Shown: one piece after another, positions 42,032-54,000 of the stretch
Position numbering within the stretch: the first letter of the stretch is position 1
Layout: each line of letters starts with the position of its first letter
Source: Acanthopleuribacter pedis
Lineage (GTDB): Bacteria; Acidobacteriota; Holophagae; Acanthopleuribacterales; Acanthopleuribacteraceae
NCBI RefSeq assembly: GCF_017377855.1
Contig: NZ_JAFREP010000021.1
Location: forward strand, 62,001-126,000
DNA: 64,000 nucleotides
Direction: 5' to 3'
The notes under the pieces: model-generated
Databases searched by the model: none
Told to the model about the DNA's origin: nothing
Seen by the model: only the letters and a program-made list of their open reading frames with translations
Position numbers and translations under genes: made by a program

Positions 42032-45000
42032 ATGTTTTCTCGCCTCTGTCGCGGGCCGGCATTTATTGCCCTAGCCCTCCTTCCGCTTTACGCGCAAACG
42101 ACCGGTGCCACCGCACCGGAAGTGACCCAGTTCGAGCCGGTTGACATCACCGACCTGGTGAATCTTTCCTCGGGAGACTTTCAGTATGCCTTACCGGTCG
42201 GCGACCTGCCCGGCGCACCCGGCGGATCCTTTCCCTTGTCGTTGAATTACAAGGCGGGTATTCGTTTGGCGCAGGAAGCAAGTTGGGTCGGTTTGGGTTG
42301 GAACCTGCAGCCTGGCTCCATTTCCCGCGCGGTTCGGGCCTATCCCGATGACTACCGCGCGGCGCCGATCCTCACCTCGGAAGTCACCAACTCCACCTAC
42401 AGCTATTCCGTGGGGATTGGATTTAAGGGCGGCAACGTGGGCGTGAACTGGGACAACCACGGTGGCTTTGGCGGCCAGGTCGGCTACAGCCTCGGCCAAT
42501 CGGGCGTCAACGCCCAATTGGGTTTTGGCCGGGACGGGAAAGGCAACACTTACGGCTCCTGGTCGGCAAGTTACTCGGGGAGCATCGGCGAGACGGGGAT
42601 GGGTTTCTCCGCGTCCGTCGGCAGTGACGGCGCGGGTTTGTCGCTCAGCCACGCGGACAGCGGGACCAGTATTAGCTCATCCGGGAACGTGGGCATTCAA
42701 GGCGTGACCGTCCACCGTCCCAACACCCAGTATTCGCCATATATCACCAAACAGAGCGGTGGTTCGGCCTCGTTGCTCGGCATGAATTTGGGCATTTTTA
42801 AATCACGTGCCTACCGCCGCTCGGCCTCTCACGCCTATGGCTACCTTCACATGGACAGGGTCGGTCGCGAGGTGTCCGGCGCCCACACACCACGCTTAAA
42901 CGGGACCGGCAAAAACACCGTGATCGCCTCGGAAGTCGGCGTGCTGGGCATCCCCGCCGAAATTAAAGCGGAGAAAGTACTGAACCATTCCGATTTGGAC
43001 CGAACTTATACCGATGCCACCGGGAATAACATTTCACTCGATACGTTTTACCAAGATTTTAACGCCGCCTACATTGCCCCCTACCAGGAAGGCGAAGACC
43101 GCGACGCACTCAACCAAGCAAACGCACTGCAGGCCAACTACCTCACCGGTAGTTTCGACCTGTACTCCGTTGCGGCGCCCGGTTTGTCCGGCGTTGCCAA
43201 GCCGGTTTACCAAAAACGCGGCCTGTTGTTACCACCCGAAAACAGCACCACTTCCCTTCCCAACACCGGGTTCTTCCAGTTCCACCCTTACCGCAACTTG
43301 ATGGTCGCCTTGGAAGAGGGCCGTCTGGCCAACTGGCCGGAGGTCGTTCGCGATTATTTTCATGAAGACGATTGGCACCATTTCGAGACCACCTCGTTCG
43401 CCGGAAAAGGCCCGGACAACATGGTCTTTTTGAACGATCCCGCCTTGGCCGAGGATCATGACCCCTACAACTTGCGCGGCACCATGAGCGACCAGCAGAT
43501 CAAACGGTGGCGACACTACCGCCGCCATCATCAATCGCAACGGATTCGTTACCACCTCGACGATCAGGGTCGCATCGAACGCATCACCGTCGTGAAAAAC
43601 GACGGCATTCGTTATGTCTTCGGGGTCATGCGCGACAACCACGGCCTGGTTACGGCCGGCGCCGCCCCGCGCAACTACGAGGAAGAACGTCATTCACGCA
43701 CCACGGAAAGCCTCGATCCGGCCGGGCCTGAGCGCAAGAGCGTCGAACGAATGACACAACCCTATGCCTACGCTTGGTATTTGGCCGCGGTGACCAGCCC
43801 CGATTTTGTGGACAGGCACCCCCACGGACACTACGGTCCCGAGGATTTCGGCGATTACATTACCTTCCAATACGGCTTGGCCAACCCCTCGTTTAATTGG
43901 CTCAACCCCTTTCCCAGTACCGGTGAACCCGGCGACGGGGAAGCCGACTTCAATTTCAACGGACGTGACCGCACCGAGGGTTATTTTTCGTTTGAAAGGA
44001 GTCGCGGATCAAAAGACCTCTACGTACCCCTTTTCGCAAAAACGCGCACCCACCTGGCCGCCTTTGATTACAGTGCAAACCGCACGGATAACCGCGGTGC
44101 AACCTGGGACAAAAACGCAACACCGCCGCAAGCGATTGAACGACCTTATTACCGTTTTCGGCCGGGGCATTACCAAATGCTGGATAGCAGCCTCAGCGAT
44201 GAGGCCGGCAATCCCCATCCCCTGATCAGCCAAATCGAGAACTGGGCTTCGTCACGCGTTACCCTTTCCGAGGGTCATCTGGTCCTTTTCCGACCCGGAA
44301 CCGCCCACTTAATCGGCCTGACCGAATCCGGCCAAAGCATGCCGGTCACGCTTTCAGACGGCAGGCAACCGGGCATGATTTACCTGGGCACTTTGCCCTA
44401 CACCCACGGTGACCTGTTTTATGTGTACAGTTGCGCGGTGTTCGATGGAAACCCATGTAATTTCAATTCGATCACCGCCGACGTCTCGGCGACACGACCC
44501 GGACAGCTCAATGGCTCGGTGAAACTGGATCGCATCCGTATTTACGGTCGATCCACCAAAAACAACGCCTTGTTCACCACGGCTTACGGTCAAACCCTTG
44601 ACCTACAGACCTTTAATCAGTACCAAGAAACAGTTCTCGGCGAAGAATATCTGCGAAAAACCGATTTCACCTACACCTATGAGTTGGGTCATTTGGTTCC
44701 GAACTCGGCCAATGGCGGGCGGTTGAGCTTAACCCAGGTTCAATTCAGTGGCGTCGGCAGCACGAGCAACCCCTTCAAGTTTGGCTATTATATCGACAAA
44801 ACCGCCGCGACCCATCCAACCGGTTACCAGGGTGCCTATTACCAAAAAGACCCTTGGGGTTTTCCATCTCCCGAAAGCAGTCGCTTCCGCAGCTTGGTCT
44901 CGCCGCGAACCTTTATGGACGGTGATGTGACGGTCCCTATCCAAGCCAATTTCAGTTTGAAAAGCATTCAAACCCCGGTTGGCACTGAAATATCCCTGCA

Positions 45001-47965
45001 ATACGAAAGTGACCGCTACAGCCGCGCCCAGGATCGCCTGGCGGTAAACGCCCGTGTTTCACCAAGCGACCCCGTCGGCGTGCTTCAGCAAAACGCGGGC
45101 GGGATGATCCACTGGCAGGCAGACATCGAAACATTGGTCGGCACGCGCCTCAACCCTAAATCCTTTCGCGAGGTACGCGATGCCTTATCGGGCATTCCGC
45201 TTGACTGGAGCCGTGCCACCGGCGCCTACCCCGGCCAGGTCATTGTTTTTGCGCGCGGCATGTCGATTCCCGAGGACTGCACCTGGATCGATGCATCAGG
45301 TACCTGCCGTCCCCCTACCGCCGAATACCCTTCACCCAACATTCACCGCTTTGTGGTGCCGCTGGATGTGCCCGCAAGCCCCACCATGGCCGCGGCACAC
45401 AACAGCTTGGACGAGCTGGCGCGATGGTTGGTCACCGAGACGGCTCACCCGGACGGACGGGTCATGGGCTTGGCCGTGTGGGCGATTCCCGAACAGAACG
45501 GGCAACCGATTCCCTACCAAGCGGGTTTAAGCCAAAATCCCGATCTGTCCGTGGGCGAGTTCGGCGGCGGTCTGCGTGTTTCCCAAATGAAAACAGCACC
45601 CCTCGCTTGGCCTGGCAACGCGACCGAACCACCTGCCGATCAAGTTCGGCTGCTGCGTTACAGCTACACATCCGCCGCGGACGGTCTCGATTCGGGTACC
45701 ATCTTCAGCGATCCCAGCGCCTTCCGCTATGGGATCGGTGGTGATCAGCGATTGATCGTCTCAAATGCGCATCCCTACTACAACATGCCCGGCAGTGAAA
45801 TCGTGTACGGTGAAGTCACGGTCTCGACCCACAACAACGCCGGTCAGCCCTTGGGCGGAAGCACCCGCTATCGGTTCATCACCGCCTCAGAACAGCAGGT
45901 CATCAAACCCTTTAACCACGCGGATCCGACCAACGGGCATTACAGCAATTATCAAGAACGGATTGATGAACACCAAATCGGCACCACCTTCTGGTGGCGC
46001 GATCCCAGCATCACCGAGCGAACCCGCTACGAAAACACGGAAGTAACCGCGGGCGTCGCCCTGTCACACGCTGTGAATCCGATGTTCCGCTGGAAGTTAC
46101 GCCGCAACAGCGAGGGTAACCTGGATGTGAGCAACCCCTTCGAAATCGCGGGCCACAACTATGAATCCCCCGTGGGTTTCCTGTTGCGGTATTCGGCCGA
46201 TGCTCTGGTGATCAACAACAGCAGCTTGATCGGAAAATTGCAGGAACAAACAACCCTCGATGCCGAGGGGCGACCCGTTCAGGAGACCTTGTACGAATTC
46301 CGGCCCAGCTTCACGCTGGACGGAAACGGTCCAACGGTTGCGCGCTTCACAAGAGGAAGCGACGGTCGCTTGGCGGCCACCACACCCCAAGCCGCCTTTG
46401 ATAGCAATGCGTCTAACTTAAATGGATACCAACCGCTCACCGAACCCTTTAGCAAGCGCCTGTCTCAAGGGGTTCATACCGAGAAAAGCCAAGCGTTGGT
46501 CATCGCGCGTGCGGATGGCGACGGTTACTTCTACAATGTGGGCATTCGCGCACAAGATGAAGTATGGAACCAGTTTGTGCAGTACCGGACCACGGTTCGT
46601 CACCACGAACCCCTGGGTAATCGCACCAAGGTGGTGCGTGCCCGAAAGGAAATGCTGGCTTACGACTACAGTAGCGGGAATCCGATGTTGGTGGAGACGA
46701 CCTCGGTCAATGGCGACGGCAGTCCCATGTACCGTTACGAATGGATGATTCCGGCCCACGAGGTTTGGGACACCAATGGAAGCCTTGACGGCATGAAAAG
46801 CACAAACATGCTGAATCAAAAAGGTTATGTGTTGACAGCCGAAAGCCGTGTTCGTTTGCATGACCAATTCGATGCGGGCTGGACAACCCGTCTCGCGGGC
46901 AATGATGTACAGGTTTTGGGTGCCAACGTAGGCCATTGGCGAAACAATGGTTACCCAAATCGTGCCGCCGCATGGTTTAAAGACGCGAACCTCTCGTTTT
47001 TCCACACCAACACGGACAACAGCAGCAACGGTTGGGCCGTCATCCCGGACCAACGACAGGCCGGTTTCATCAAAGACACCCAGTACCTTTACGATGGCAG
47101 CGGTGCGCCGGACGGCCGATGGGAGATCAGCGGACAAAACACGGTTTGGAACAGCCATGGCCAGGTGCTGGAGTACCGAGACCGCTTGGGTAATTTCAAC
47201 AGCGCGGTGTACGACAGCAGTGGAACCTTCCTCAAGGCGAGTTTCACCCATGCACGACGTGATGAAGTTTACTACGAAGACTTCGAACACTGGGCCGACA
47301 ATCCGACGAACACCTATCCACCCAAATCGCAGATACCTAGCGGTTTATCGCTTACCGGCTGGACCACGGAACAAGATGACATGAGCAACCTAAACCACAG
47401 AATGTCACGCTCTTATACAGGTCGTTATGGAGCCAGGGGATCATTGAACATATCCTTTATTCCGGGTGAAGGAAGGCCGGCTGATCAGCCACCACCTACA
47501 GCGCAAACTTATTGGTTGCGACTCTATGCGAAGCCCGGGACCGGCCACGGACAGCACCATCTCGTCATCAACGGGTTAACCATTCCTTTGGTCAATTCAC
47601 AACCAAGAGCAGAGCAAGACACGTTTTCTGTTTCCCGCGTGGATTTTGGTTGGTACATGATCAAAATAAAAATCCCAACTGCTTCACTCGCCAATCTCAA
47701 CATCGCGACGGGTGCAACCAACTGCACGATTGACAATATCGCAATTTACCCGGGTGCAACGACTGGAAAAGCGCGTAGCTCGGTTGCCCACTACGATTAC
47801 CATTCGGCGACGAGACAGATTACGGCCATGACAGACGCCAGAGGCCGCACCGCTCGTTTTCAATACAACAAACAAGGCCAACTGGTACGCGTTATTGATC
47901 TGGAAGGTAATCCGAGTAAGGAGCACCATCGTCTGGAATATACGCCCTTGGGTACTACACCCTAA
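42032..47965 (+). CDS. Giant secreted RHS-family protein, N-terminal partner
   Basis: A 1977-residue protein with a signal peptide (residues 1-21, LALLPLYAQ). The N-terminal block is the type found in Bacteroidota RHS proteins: VNLSSGDFQYALPVGDLPG...FPLSLNYKAGIRLAQEASWVGLGWNLQPGSISR. It is followed by a Gly/Ser-rich beta segment at about 130-230. A long beta-rich body follows, and the last 80 residues contain YD/RHS-type repeats (ARSSVAHYDYHSATRQITAMTDARGRTARFQYNKQGQLVRVIDLEGN). It ends abruptly (EYTPLGTTP) without a core or toxin domain. The next gene starts 61 bases later with its own signal peptide and carries the core and C-terminal domain. The pair may build one RHS cage in the way TcB and TcC do, which is inference. 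Confidence 0.85.
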   Translation: MFSRLCRGPAFIALALLPLYAQTTGATAPEVTQFEPVDITDLVNLSSGDFQYALPVGDLPGAPGGSFPLSLNYKAGIRLAQEASWVGLGWNLQPGSISRAVRAYPDDYRAAPILTSEVTNSTYSYSVGIGFKGGNVGVNWDNHGGFGGQVGYSLGQSGVNAQLGFGRDGKGNTYGSWSASYSGSIGETGMGFSASVGSDGAGLSLSHADSGTSISSSGNVGIQGVTVHRPNTQYSPYITKQSGGSASLLGMNLGIFKSRAYRRSASHAYGYLHMDRVGREVSGAHTPRLNGTGKNTVIASEVGVLGIPAEIKAEKVLNHSDLDRTYTDATGNNISLDTFYQDFNAAYIAPYQEGEDRDALNQANALQANYLTGSFDLYSVAAPGLSGVAKPVYQKRGLLLPPENSTTSLPNTGFFQFHPYRNLMVALEEGRLANWPEVVRDYFHEDDWHHFETTSFAGKGPDNMVFLNDPALAEDHDPYNLRGTMSDQQIKRWRHYRRHHQSQRIRYHLDDQGRIERITVVKNDGIRYVFGVMRDNHGLVTAGAAPRNYEEERHSRTTESLDPAGPERKSVERMTQPYAYAWYLAAVTSPDFVDRHPHGHYGPEDFGDYITFQYGLANPSFNWLNPFPSTGEPGDGEADFNFNGRDRTEGYFSFERSRGSKDLYVPLFAKTRTHLAAFDYSANRTDNRGATWDKNATPPQAIERPYYRFRPGHYQMLDSSLSDEAGNPHPLISQIENWASSRVTLSEGHLVLFRPGTAHLIGLTESGQSMPVTLSDGRQPGMIYLGTLPYTHGDLFYVYSCAVFDGNPCNFNSITADVSATRPGQLNGSVKLDRIRIYGRSTKNNALFTTAYGQTLDLQTFNQYQETVLGEEYLRKTDFTYTYELGHLVPNSANGGRLSLTQVQFSGVGSTSNPFKFGYYIDKTAATHPTGYQGAYYQKDPWGFPSPESSRFRSLVSPRTFMDGDVTVPIQANFSLKSIQTPVGTEISLQYESDRYSRAQDRLAVNARVSPSDPVGVLQQNAGGMIHWQADIETLVGTRLNPKSFREVRDALSGIPLDWSRATGAYPGQVIVFARGMSIPEDCTWIDASGTCRPPTAEYPSPNIHRFVVPLDVPASPTMAAAHNSLDELARWLVTETAHPDGRVMGLAVWAIPEQNGQPIPYQAGLSQNPDLSVGEFGGGLRVSQMKTAPLAWPGNATEPPADQVRLLRYSYTSAADGLDSGTIFSDPSAFRYGIGGDQRLIVSNAHPYYNMPGSEIVYGEVTVSTHNNAGQPLGGSTRYRFITASEQQVIKPFNHADPTNGHYSNYQERIDEHQIGTTFWWRDPSITERTRYENTEVTAGVALSHAVNPMFRWKLRRNSEGNLDVSNPFEIAGHNYESPVGFLLRYSADALVINNSSLIGKLQEQTTLDAEGRPVQETLYEFRPSFTLDGNGPTVARFTRGSDGRLAATTPQAAFDSNASNLNGYQPLTEPFSKRLSQGVHTEKSQALVIARADGDGYFYNVGIRAQDEVWNQFVQYRTTVRHHEPLGNRTKVVRARKEMLAYDYSSGNPMLVETTSVNGDGSPMYRYEWMIPAHEVWDTNGSLDGMKSTNMLNQKGYVLTAESRVRLHDQFDAGWTTRLAGNDVQVLGANVGHWRNNGYPNRAAAWFKDANLSFFHTNTDNSSNGWAVIPDQRQAGFIKDTQYLYDGSGAPDGRWEISGQNTVWNSHGQVLEYRDRLGNFNSAVYDSSGTFLKASFTHARRDEVYYEDFEHWADNPTNTYPPKSQIPSGLSLTGWTTEQDDMSNLNHRMSRSYTGRYGARGSLNISFIPGEGRPADQPPPTAQTYWLRLYAKPGTGHGQHHLVINGLTIPLVNSQPRAEQDTFSVSRVDFGWYMIKIKIPTASLANLNIATGATNCTIDNIAIYPGATTGKARSSVAHYDYHSATRQITAMTDARGRTARFQYNKQGQLVRVIDLEGNPSKEHHRLEYTPLGTTP

Positions 47966-48026
47966 TTACCATAAGTATTTTGAGATTCACAAACCATAGC
48001 CAGGAATATTCAAAAGGGTTATCAGC

Positions 48027-51000
48027 ATGTTAAGAATCATGTTCATCTTCTCGCTTCTCACCTCATTGCCTTTGTGGGCAAATAAATCATTTGAGGTCAA
48101 TTTTGGTTCTACCGAGGACCGTTCCATCGATTCAAATATCAGCGCGCCTGTTGTCATCGAATCGCACATGCTTCGCTATGACGAACAAGTAAACACACCA
48201 ATCCTTGTTATGTTTGAAGATGCTGACAACCCAAGAACCTACTGGGCAGGTTCTGATTGGACGACAACACCGACACGGTTCAACAGCTCTCACGCAAGCC
48301 CCCATCCATTCTGGCGATTCATGGACATTGACCGCATTAGTGATGATACGTGGAATAATAATTCTTTTGGTTTCTACAGGGTGGTGAATGACAGAATCCG
48401 AATTACCCTGGCTCAAAATGACCTGACCGAGGCCTTCTGGCAAGGACAACCGTCAAAAAGAATCAAAGTTCGCGTGGGCCATAACCTCAACGGCAACGAT
48501 CTTTACAGCGACGCGATTGTGACGCTCAACCGAAGGAACCAAACCCGACTTGAAATCGACAAAGAACAGACCGGCTTTAACGTCACCTTGGGTGGAGACG
48601 CACAACTCAGGATCAAGGCATCATTAACCTATGATGCCCTGCTGGAACCTGAAAAAGTATCTTACCGATTACACCGCCAAAGGATCACGGAAACGGCGTA
48701 CTGGAATCGCTCTGGATGGAGCAATACAACTGAATGGCGGCCGTTAACCGATGCCAACCAAAGTAACGGCGATCTATTCCAGGCCAGACAGGCTAACTCG
48801 GATGATGACTTGGCCAATCTGGAAATGACCCAAACCGATTTCATTCAAGCATTTTGGAACCAGCCCGAATGGCGCTACTACTTGGCGCTGCGTTACGATG
48901 GCGCCAACACGCCCATTGAATCCGAACCCGTTCTGCTTCGTTTTGAAATTGTACCGCCGGCACCGGTTCCCGATCTTGAATTTAAGCCGGGTAATCCGCC
49001 GAAGATATCCTGGAATGGATCACCGAACTATAACTCGGAGATCGTGAAACAAGCTTTTGCGGTTGCCATTCAAAAACTAGAGGATGGAACTTGGCTTAAC
49101 GAAGATTGGCGCAATCCCATCCATTGGTATACAACCGAAGAACAGGACCTTAGCATCCTCAATTTAGATTATGAAACAACCTATCGCGCGATTGTCTACA
49201 GTATTTTTTATACGCGTATTAGTGCGGATCCTGATCCAAACGAACCCAGCCAAGCCCCTACCGGGGTTCGTCCCGAGGATATTGAGCAATTTAAGTTTGC
49301 GAACGAAGCCCCTGCTATAGAATTTCGGTTGAGCAAACCCGCGCTGCCCAACATCGATGCCTACACGGACCTAGAGATTGCGCCCATCGATACCTACCAC
49401 CTGACAAACCGATTACCCCACTTCCAAATCGAACGGACCGGAAATACCCCGATCCGCGGCCAGTGGTACGTTGGCCTTAAAGATGAAACGGGTGAATGGC
49501 TCGACCCAATTTGGCACCAAAGGCCGGAACCCCAGGTGTACGTCCCCATGAAAAACGGCATGGTTTACGATGTCTACCTTCAAAACGAATATTTGGATCG
49601 ACGAACCCCGGTGCAACACATGGGCCAGGTCCGATTTCTTGATGATAAGGTTATTGGCACAGATAGGTACAATACTGATCCAAGCACAATTACTCCTACA
49701 TCAACAGTCACCTTTGACTTAATCGGACTAACACAAGAGCCAGATCAGAATGAAATATTTATAAAGCTAGCTTACACTACGTCAGTACGCGATCCTTACA
49801 ACTCTAACTCATCTCAGAGAAGAGAGAGGATCTTCAACGGAACTCGTTTTTTGAGTCCATATAAATCATCTGATTTCCCTCTAATGACTCTCGATAAAAT
49901 AAAAAAGTTTTCAATTTTCCATGGATCGAAACTTGAAAAAATCTCAAATACTCACTATCGAGTTCATATCAACTTCACTAATTTGATGTTTCACAACTAC
50001 GACCTTTTAAACGCTACACATACCACACCTACAGAACTTGAGATCACCTACAAAGACATTAAAACCCATAAGCAAGTTGTCATACCATATGAGAATTATA
50101 TTATTGCACGACCGACTTATTTAATTGAAGAAGACAGTGCACATTTTCTTTTTGACAATACACCTTTCTTAATAGGTGATAAAACTATCGAATGGCTTTG
50201 GCAAGACATAGATACCGAAGAATATTGGGACGGGCACCGCTGGCTACCAGCTAATGATATCCCTCCCTGGAGTAGAATCCCTTGGAGCAGCAGCAACTCA
50301 AATTTTTGGCCCTATATCAACTTTGGACCATTCAAAAATGGTTTTGCCGCTATCTACGATCCATCGTTCATTCGTTCGAACTTCATAGATGGCTTCAAAA
50401 CTAGAAAACTAAAAGTCTTTTTTCGTTCTTCGGAAATTTCCATTAATCAGTTTTCAACTAGTTCGCTCGCTTTTTCCATTCAACCCTACGACAAAACACT
50501 GACAGCAGATATTTCATCGACAAAATGGGGGTTTCAGCACCAATCTTCAGAAACTAGCCTTTTCCTTCGAAAGTCAGATAAACCGCCAATACCTGAAAAC
50601 ACCATTGCTGGCATTGAAAACGAGAATGACACCTACCACACTGTTGAACTTAAAAACAACAAACACTTAGTTTTCACCATTTACAAAAAAGAAACAACGG
50701 GCAACACCGTGACTTACGCCAAATGGTTACGCAGTAACCTTATCTCTTTAAAGAAATCAAACAATCAATTCACATCGTCCTTTGTACATGACACGCTTAC
50801 CCGACTCCTTTACGAGGGCGACGTAAACACCGTTAACATCACGGACAAAGAGAATCCCTACTATTTAACGGCTTCGATTGTGGCTTATGATGATCTGGAC
50901 CCAAGTGGGATCACCTCGGGCTGGCCTGCTTACCCCCAAGATCTTCCTCCCGATTGGGATATCAACATTTCCATTAATGGCATCCACCTTCCGTTGCTGA

Positions 51001-54000
51001 CCCGTGACCAAGCGCTGAATTATGACGGCTCGGTTGGGATCCCCATTCATTATCGCCTTTTTGGCGAACTTGATATCCAGGGCATCGACCTCGCCCGCGA
51101 CCCGGAAAGCGATCCCGTTCTTTTTTCCTTCCCGGAAAACCTGAATGCAACGGCATGGGTCAGTAAGGGCGATATCCTTAAAGCACGGGTCGCTGACGTT
51201 TATGGCAATGACAATCCCGAACGCTTCAACCCAACCTGGGAAATCTTTCGCTGGGACGCTGCTTCCCAAGATTGGACACTGGTTGAGCGTCGCATTGATG
51301 TGGACACCTTTCAGTTCGATCAAACCTATATCGCCGGAATCCCCTACCGGGTCATCTATTCCGTTCGTGACGCCTACGGCTTTACCGAACAGATGGTTCA
51401 AGATTTTGGGTTTGTCCGTGATCTCAGTAACATCACCGCCACCTTCCAGCTATCCCTTCGAAATGTTTCCGCGGATGAACGCAAGTTCATGCGCGTCAAG
51501 CTTCGCGAATCAAGCAACTTCACCACCCAACTTTTCGGGGGCGAAAATTCAGAAGGCTTCAAAATATCCGTTACCGACCTAGAACAGGACATCTACAACG
51601 AAAACGGTATCGAAAAGACGGTTCCCTACCCCGGCCTTGACCTTCGCTTTACCGTTCGAAACCATCTCCCCGAATCAGGTAGAACGTTCACAAGGTACAA
51701 CCAAACCGGTTGGCAATTCACCAGCTATAACTGGATCGGTGAATGCGATTATATGCGCGTATCTCAAACCGAGACGCCAAGACCAGAACCTGACCTTGCT
51801 CCTTTCCCCGTGGAGATGTGGAACTTTGTGGTAACCGATACTTGGACCGGTCGTGAGCACGCCTTTGACGTCGCCAACACCTTAAGCGTTACCTACGATG
51901 GATTATTTGAGTGCGAAACCAATGATCCATTACCTAGCAGCACCATCATCCCGGTAACCAAAGAGGAACCTTGGTATTACTCAGATGACCAAGTCGCCGA
52001 TTTCGTCATCGAAACAGAGGCCATCCTCAACCACACTACCTACCAAGCCAACCCGGCTAATTTCACACTTCAAGTGGTCATCGAACCTGAATTAAACACC
52101 GATGAAACCCAAATTTTGGTTAATACCCCGCTGCACGCGTACCTAGCAGCTACCGGCCAATCCTTTGAAACATTCGATGTGAACCTCAACCATATTGCAA
52201 CCGGTCGCCTTCGTATTCAGTTCAATGCCATCGAACCGAAGCCCGGAAATACACAAGAAGTCCCCACCCAATGGCGCGATACCTTTGTCACGGCAAAGAT
52301 GTTGAACCCCAATACGAAAGATACGATCACCCGTCGCTTTCGCTTCTACATCGTCAACAGCACTTCCAACGAAGTCCTGACCTCGTCCGATAATTACCGT
52401 GGTGACGGCTTCCCCATCACCCTCAGCTACGGCAGTCCACCCGAGACACTGGGCATTTCCCAATTAAGCTTCCGGTCGGTGAACAAAGAACGGGTTCTTT
52501 TTCGTGACGACGTAAACGAAACGGCAACCTTCATCCAGGAAGTAACGCCCAATAGCGACCTAAACGTCGCTATGGTCAACTGGGAGAATTTTTACTGGAA
52601 ATGGGAGAACGAGGGCGAAGCTTGGGATGGCCAAGCCTGGGTACCCAGCGCGCAGACGGCCGGCGTGCAAATCGGCGCTGCCAACGGCTCCCTGGCCCAA
52701 AGCACCGTTACCTACGACAGCGCGGGTAAGCTCATCCGCATCTACGGTCGCATCCCGATCAACACGCTAGGCGAGGCCTTTTGGGCCAAGGGTAACGCGA
52801 TTCCGGTCGCACTTTCGCTGTCCTACCGTGGTCGGAATGGGACCGTCATCTCGCCCGAAAACACCGCCGAACGCCAACGCTACACCACCCAGTTCACCCT
52901 CTATCGCAACGACAGCACCCTCATCGACGCGCCGCAAAACCTCTCCTCCGGCCTCGGCGTGAACCACGGTTCCGCGCTCGAAACCCTCGCATCCGTCGCC
53001 CCCGGCAGCGACCTCGGCCAAGCCCTTGCCGCGGCCTACGCACCGGAACCCTTCACCCTCGCCTCGGAGAATGTGCAGGACCAAGCGCAACACACCTGGG
53101 TCCTCGGCAAAGAAGCACTTGCCATCAACGACCTGGCCACCACGCCCAACCTCAACAGCCTCGGAAGCTACGCCTACCTGACGATCCCCTTCACCCCGAA
53201 TCAAAATCAAAATGAACGCCACCTGGTGTTCCTCGTCCCCTACCCGGAAGCTACCGCGAGCGCCATGCCCTTCACCTACGCCAACCGCCAGGCGACCACA
53301 CTGAATGCCGCGCAAACTACCTGGCAACAGCAGTACAATGTTTTTTGGCGCAACCAACCCGGCGACAACCTCAACCCCGCCCAATTCCAAATCGTGGTGT
53401 TTATCCCAGAAAACGAGTTGGTTCGCAGCCCACTCGCCCCGGTCGACCGCACCTTCCTTCAGAACAACGTCGAACTCCAAATGCCCAACAGCGATGCCTC
53501 GAATTTTGGCCAAAGCACGGATCACAACCGCATCGTCACCATCACTTACCCGGATCGCGAGGATCCCAGCCACCGGATCGTGACGGTTCTTTTCAGTGAC
53601 CTGACCGGTCGCGCCCAGGAAACCCGCACCATGGCGACCAAGGTTTCGGCGGAAATGCGCAACAAGGTGGTGATCTCCGGGGTCACCGAATTTGACAGCC
53701 TCGGCCGCCAAACCAAAACCGGGAAAACCTTTTTGGCCGATATCGGTCAAAACCCCTACATCGGCAACGGCAGCCTGCAAAACGCGGCCGCAACCATGCC
53801 GCTGGAATTGGCCGCGGCCGGCAGCCGCACCGACACCTTTGCCGCCGGCACCCGCTTCTGGCACACCGGCAACGCCCGTCCCGGCGGCCCCGACAACCTT
53901 TCCTACATCGTCCAAAAGGACAGTGCCCCCGTCGTCGAGACCCTTTACGAACAAGACCCAACCCGCGCCCGCGTCCTCGGCACCATTCCCATGGGCGAAC

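Noticed and set aside
46418..47290. Minus-strand ORF of 290 codons inside the first RHS gene
   Set aside because: Antisense shadow of the repetitive RHS coding frame, without ribosome site or motif.
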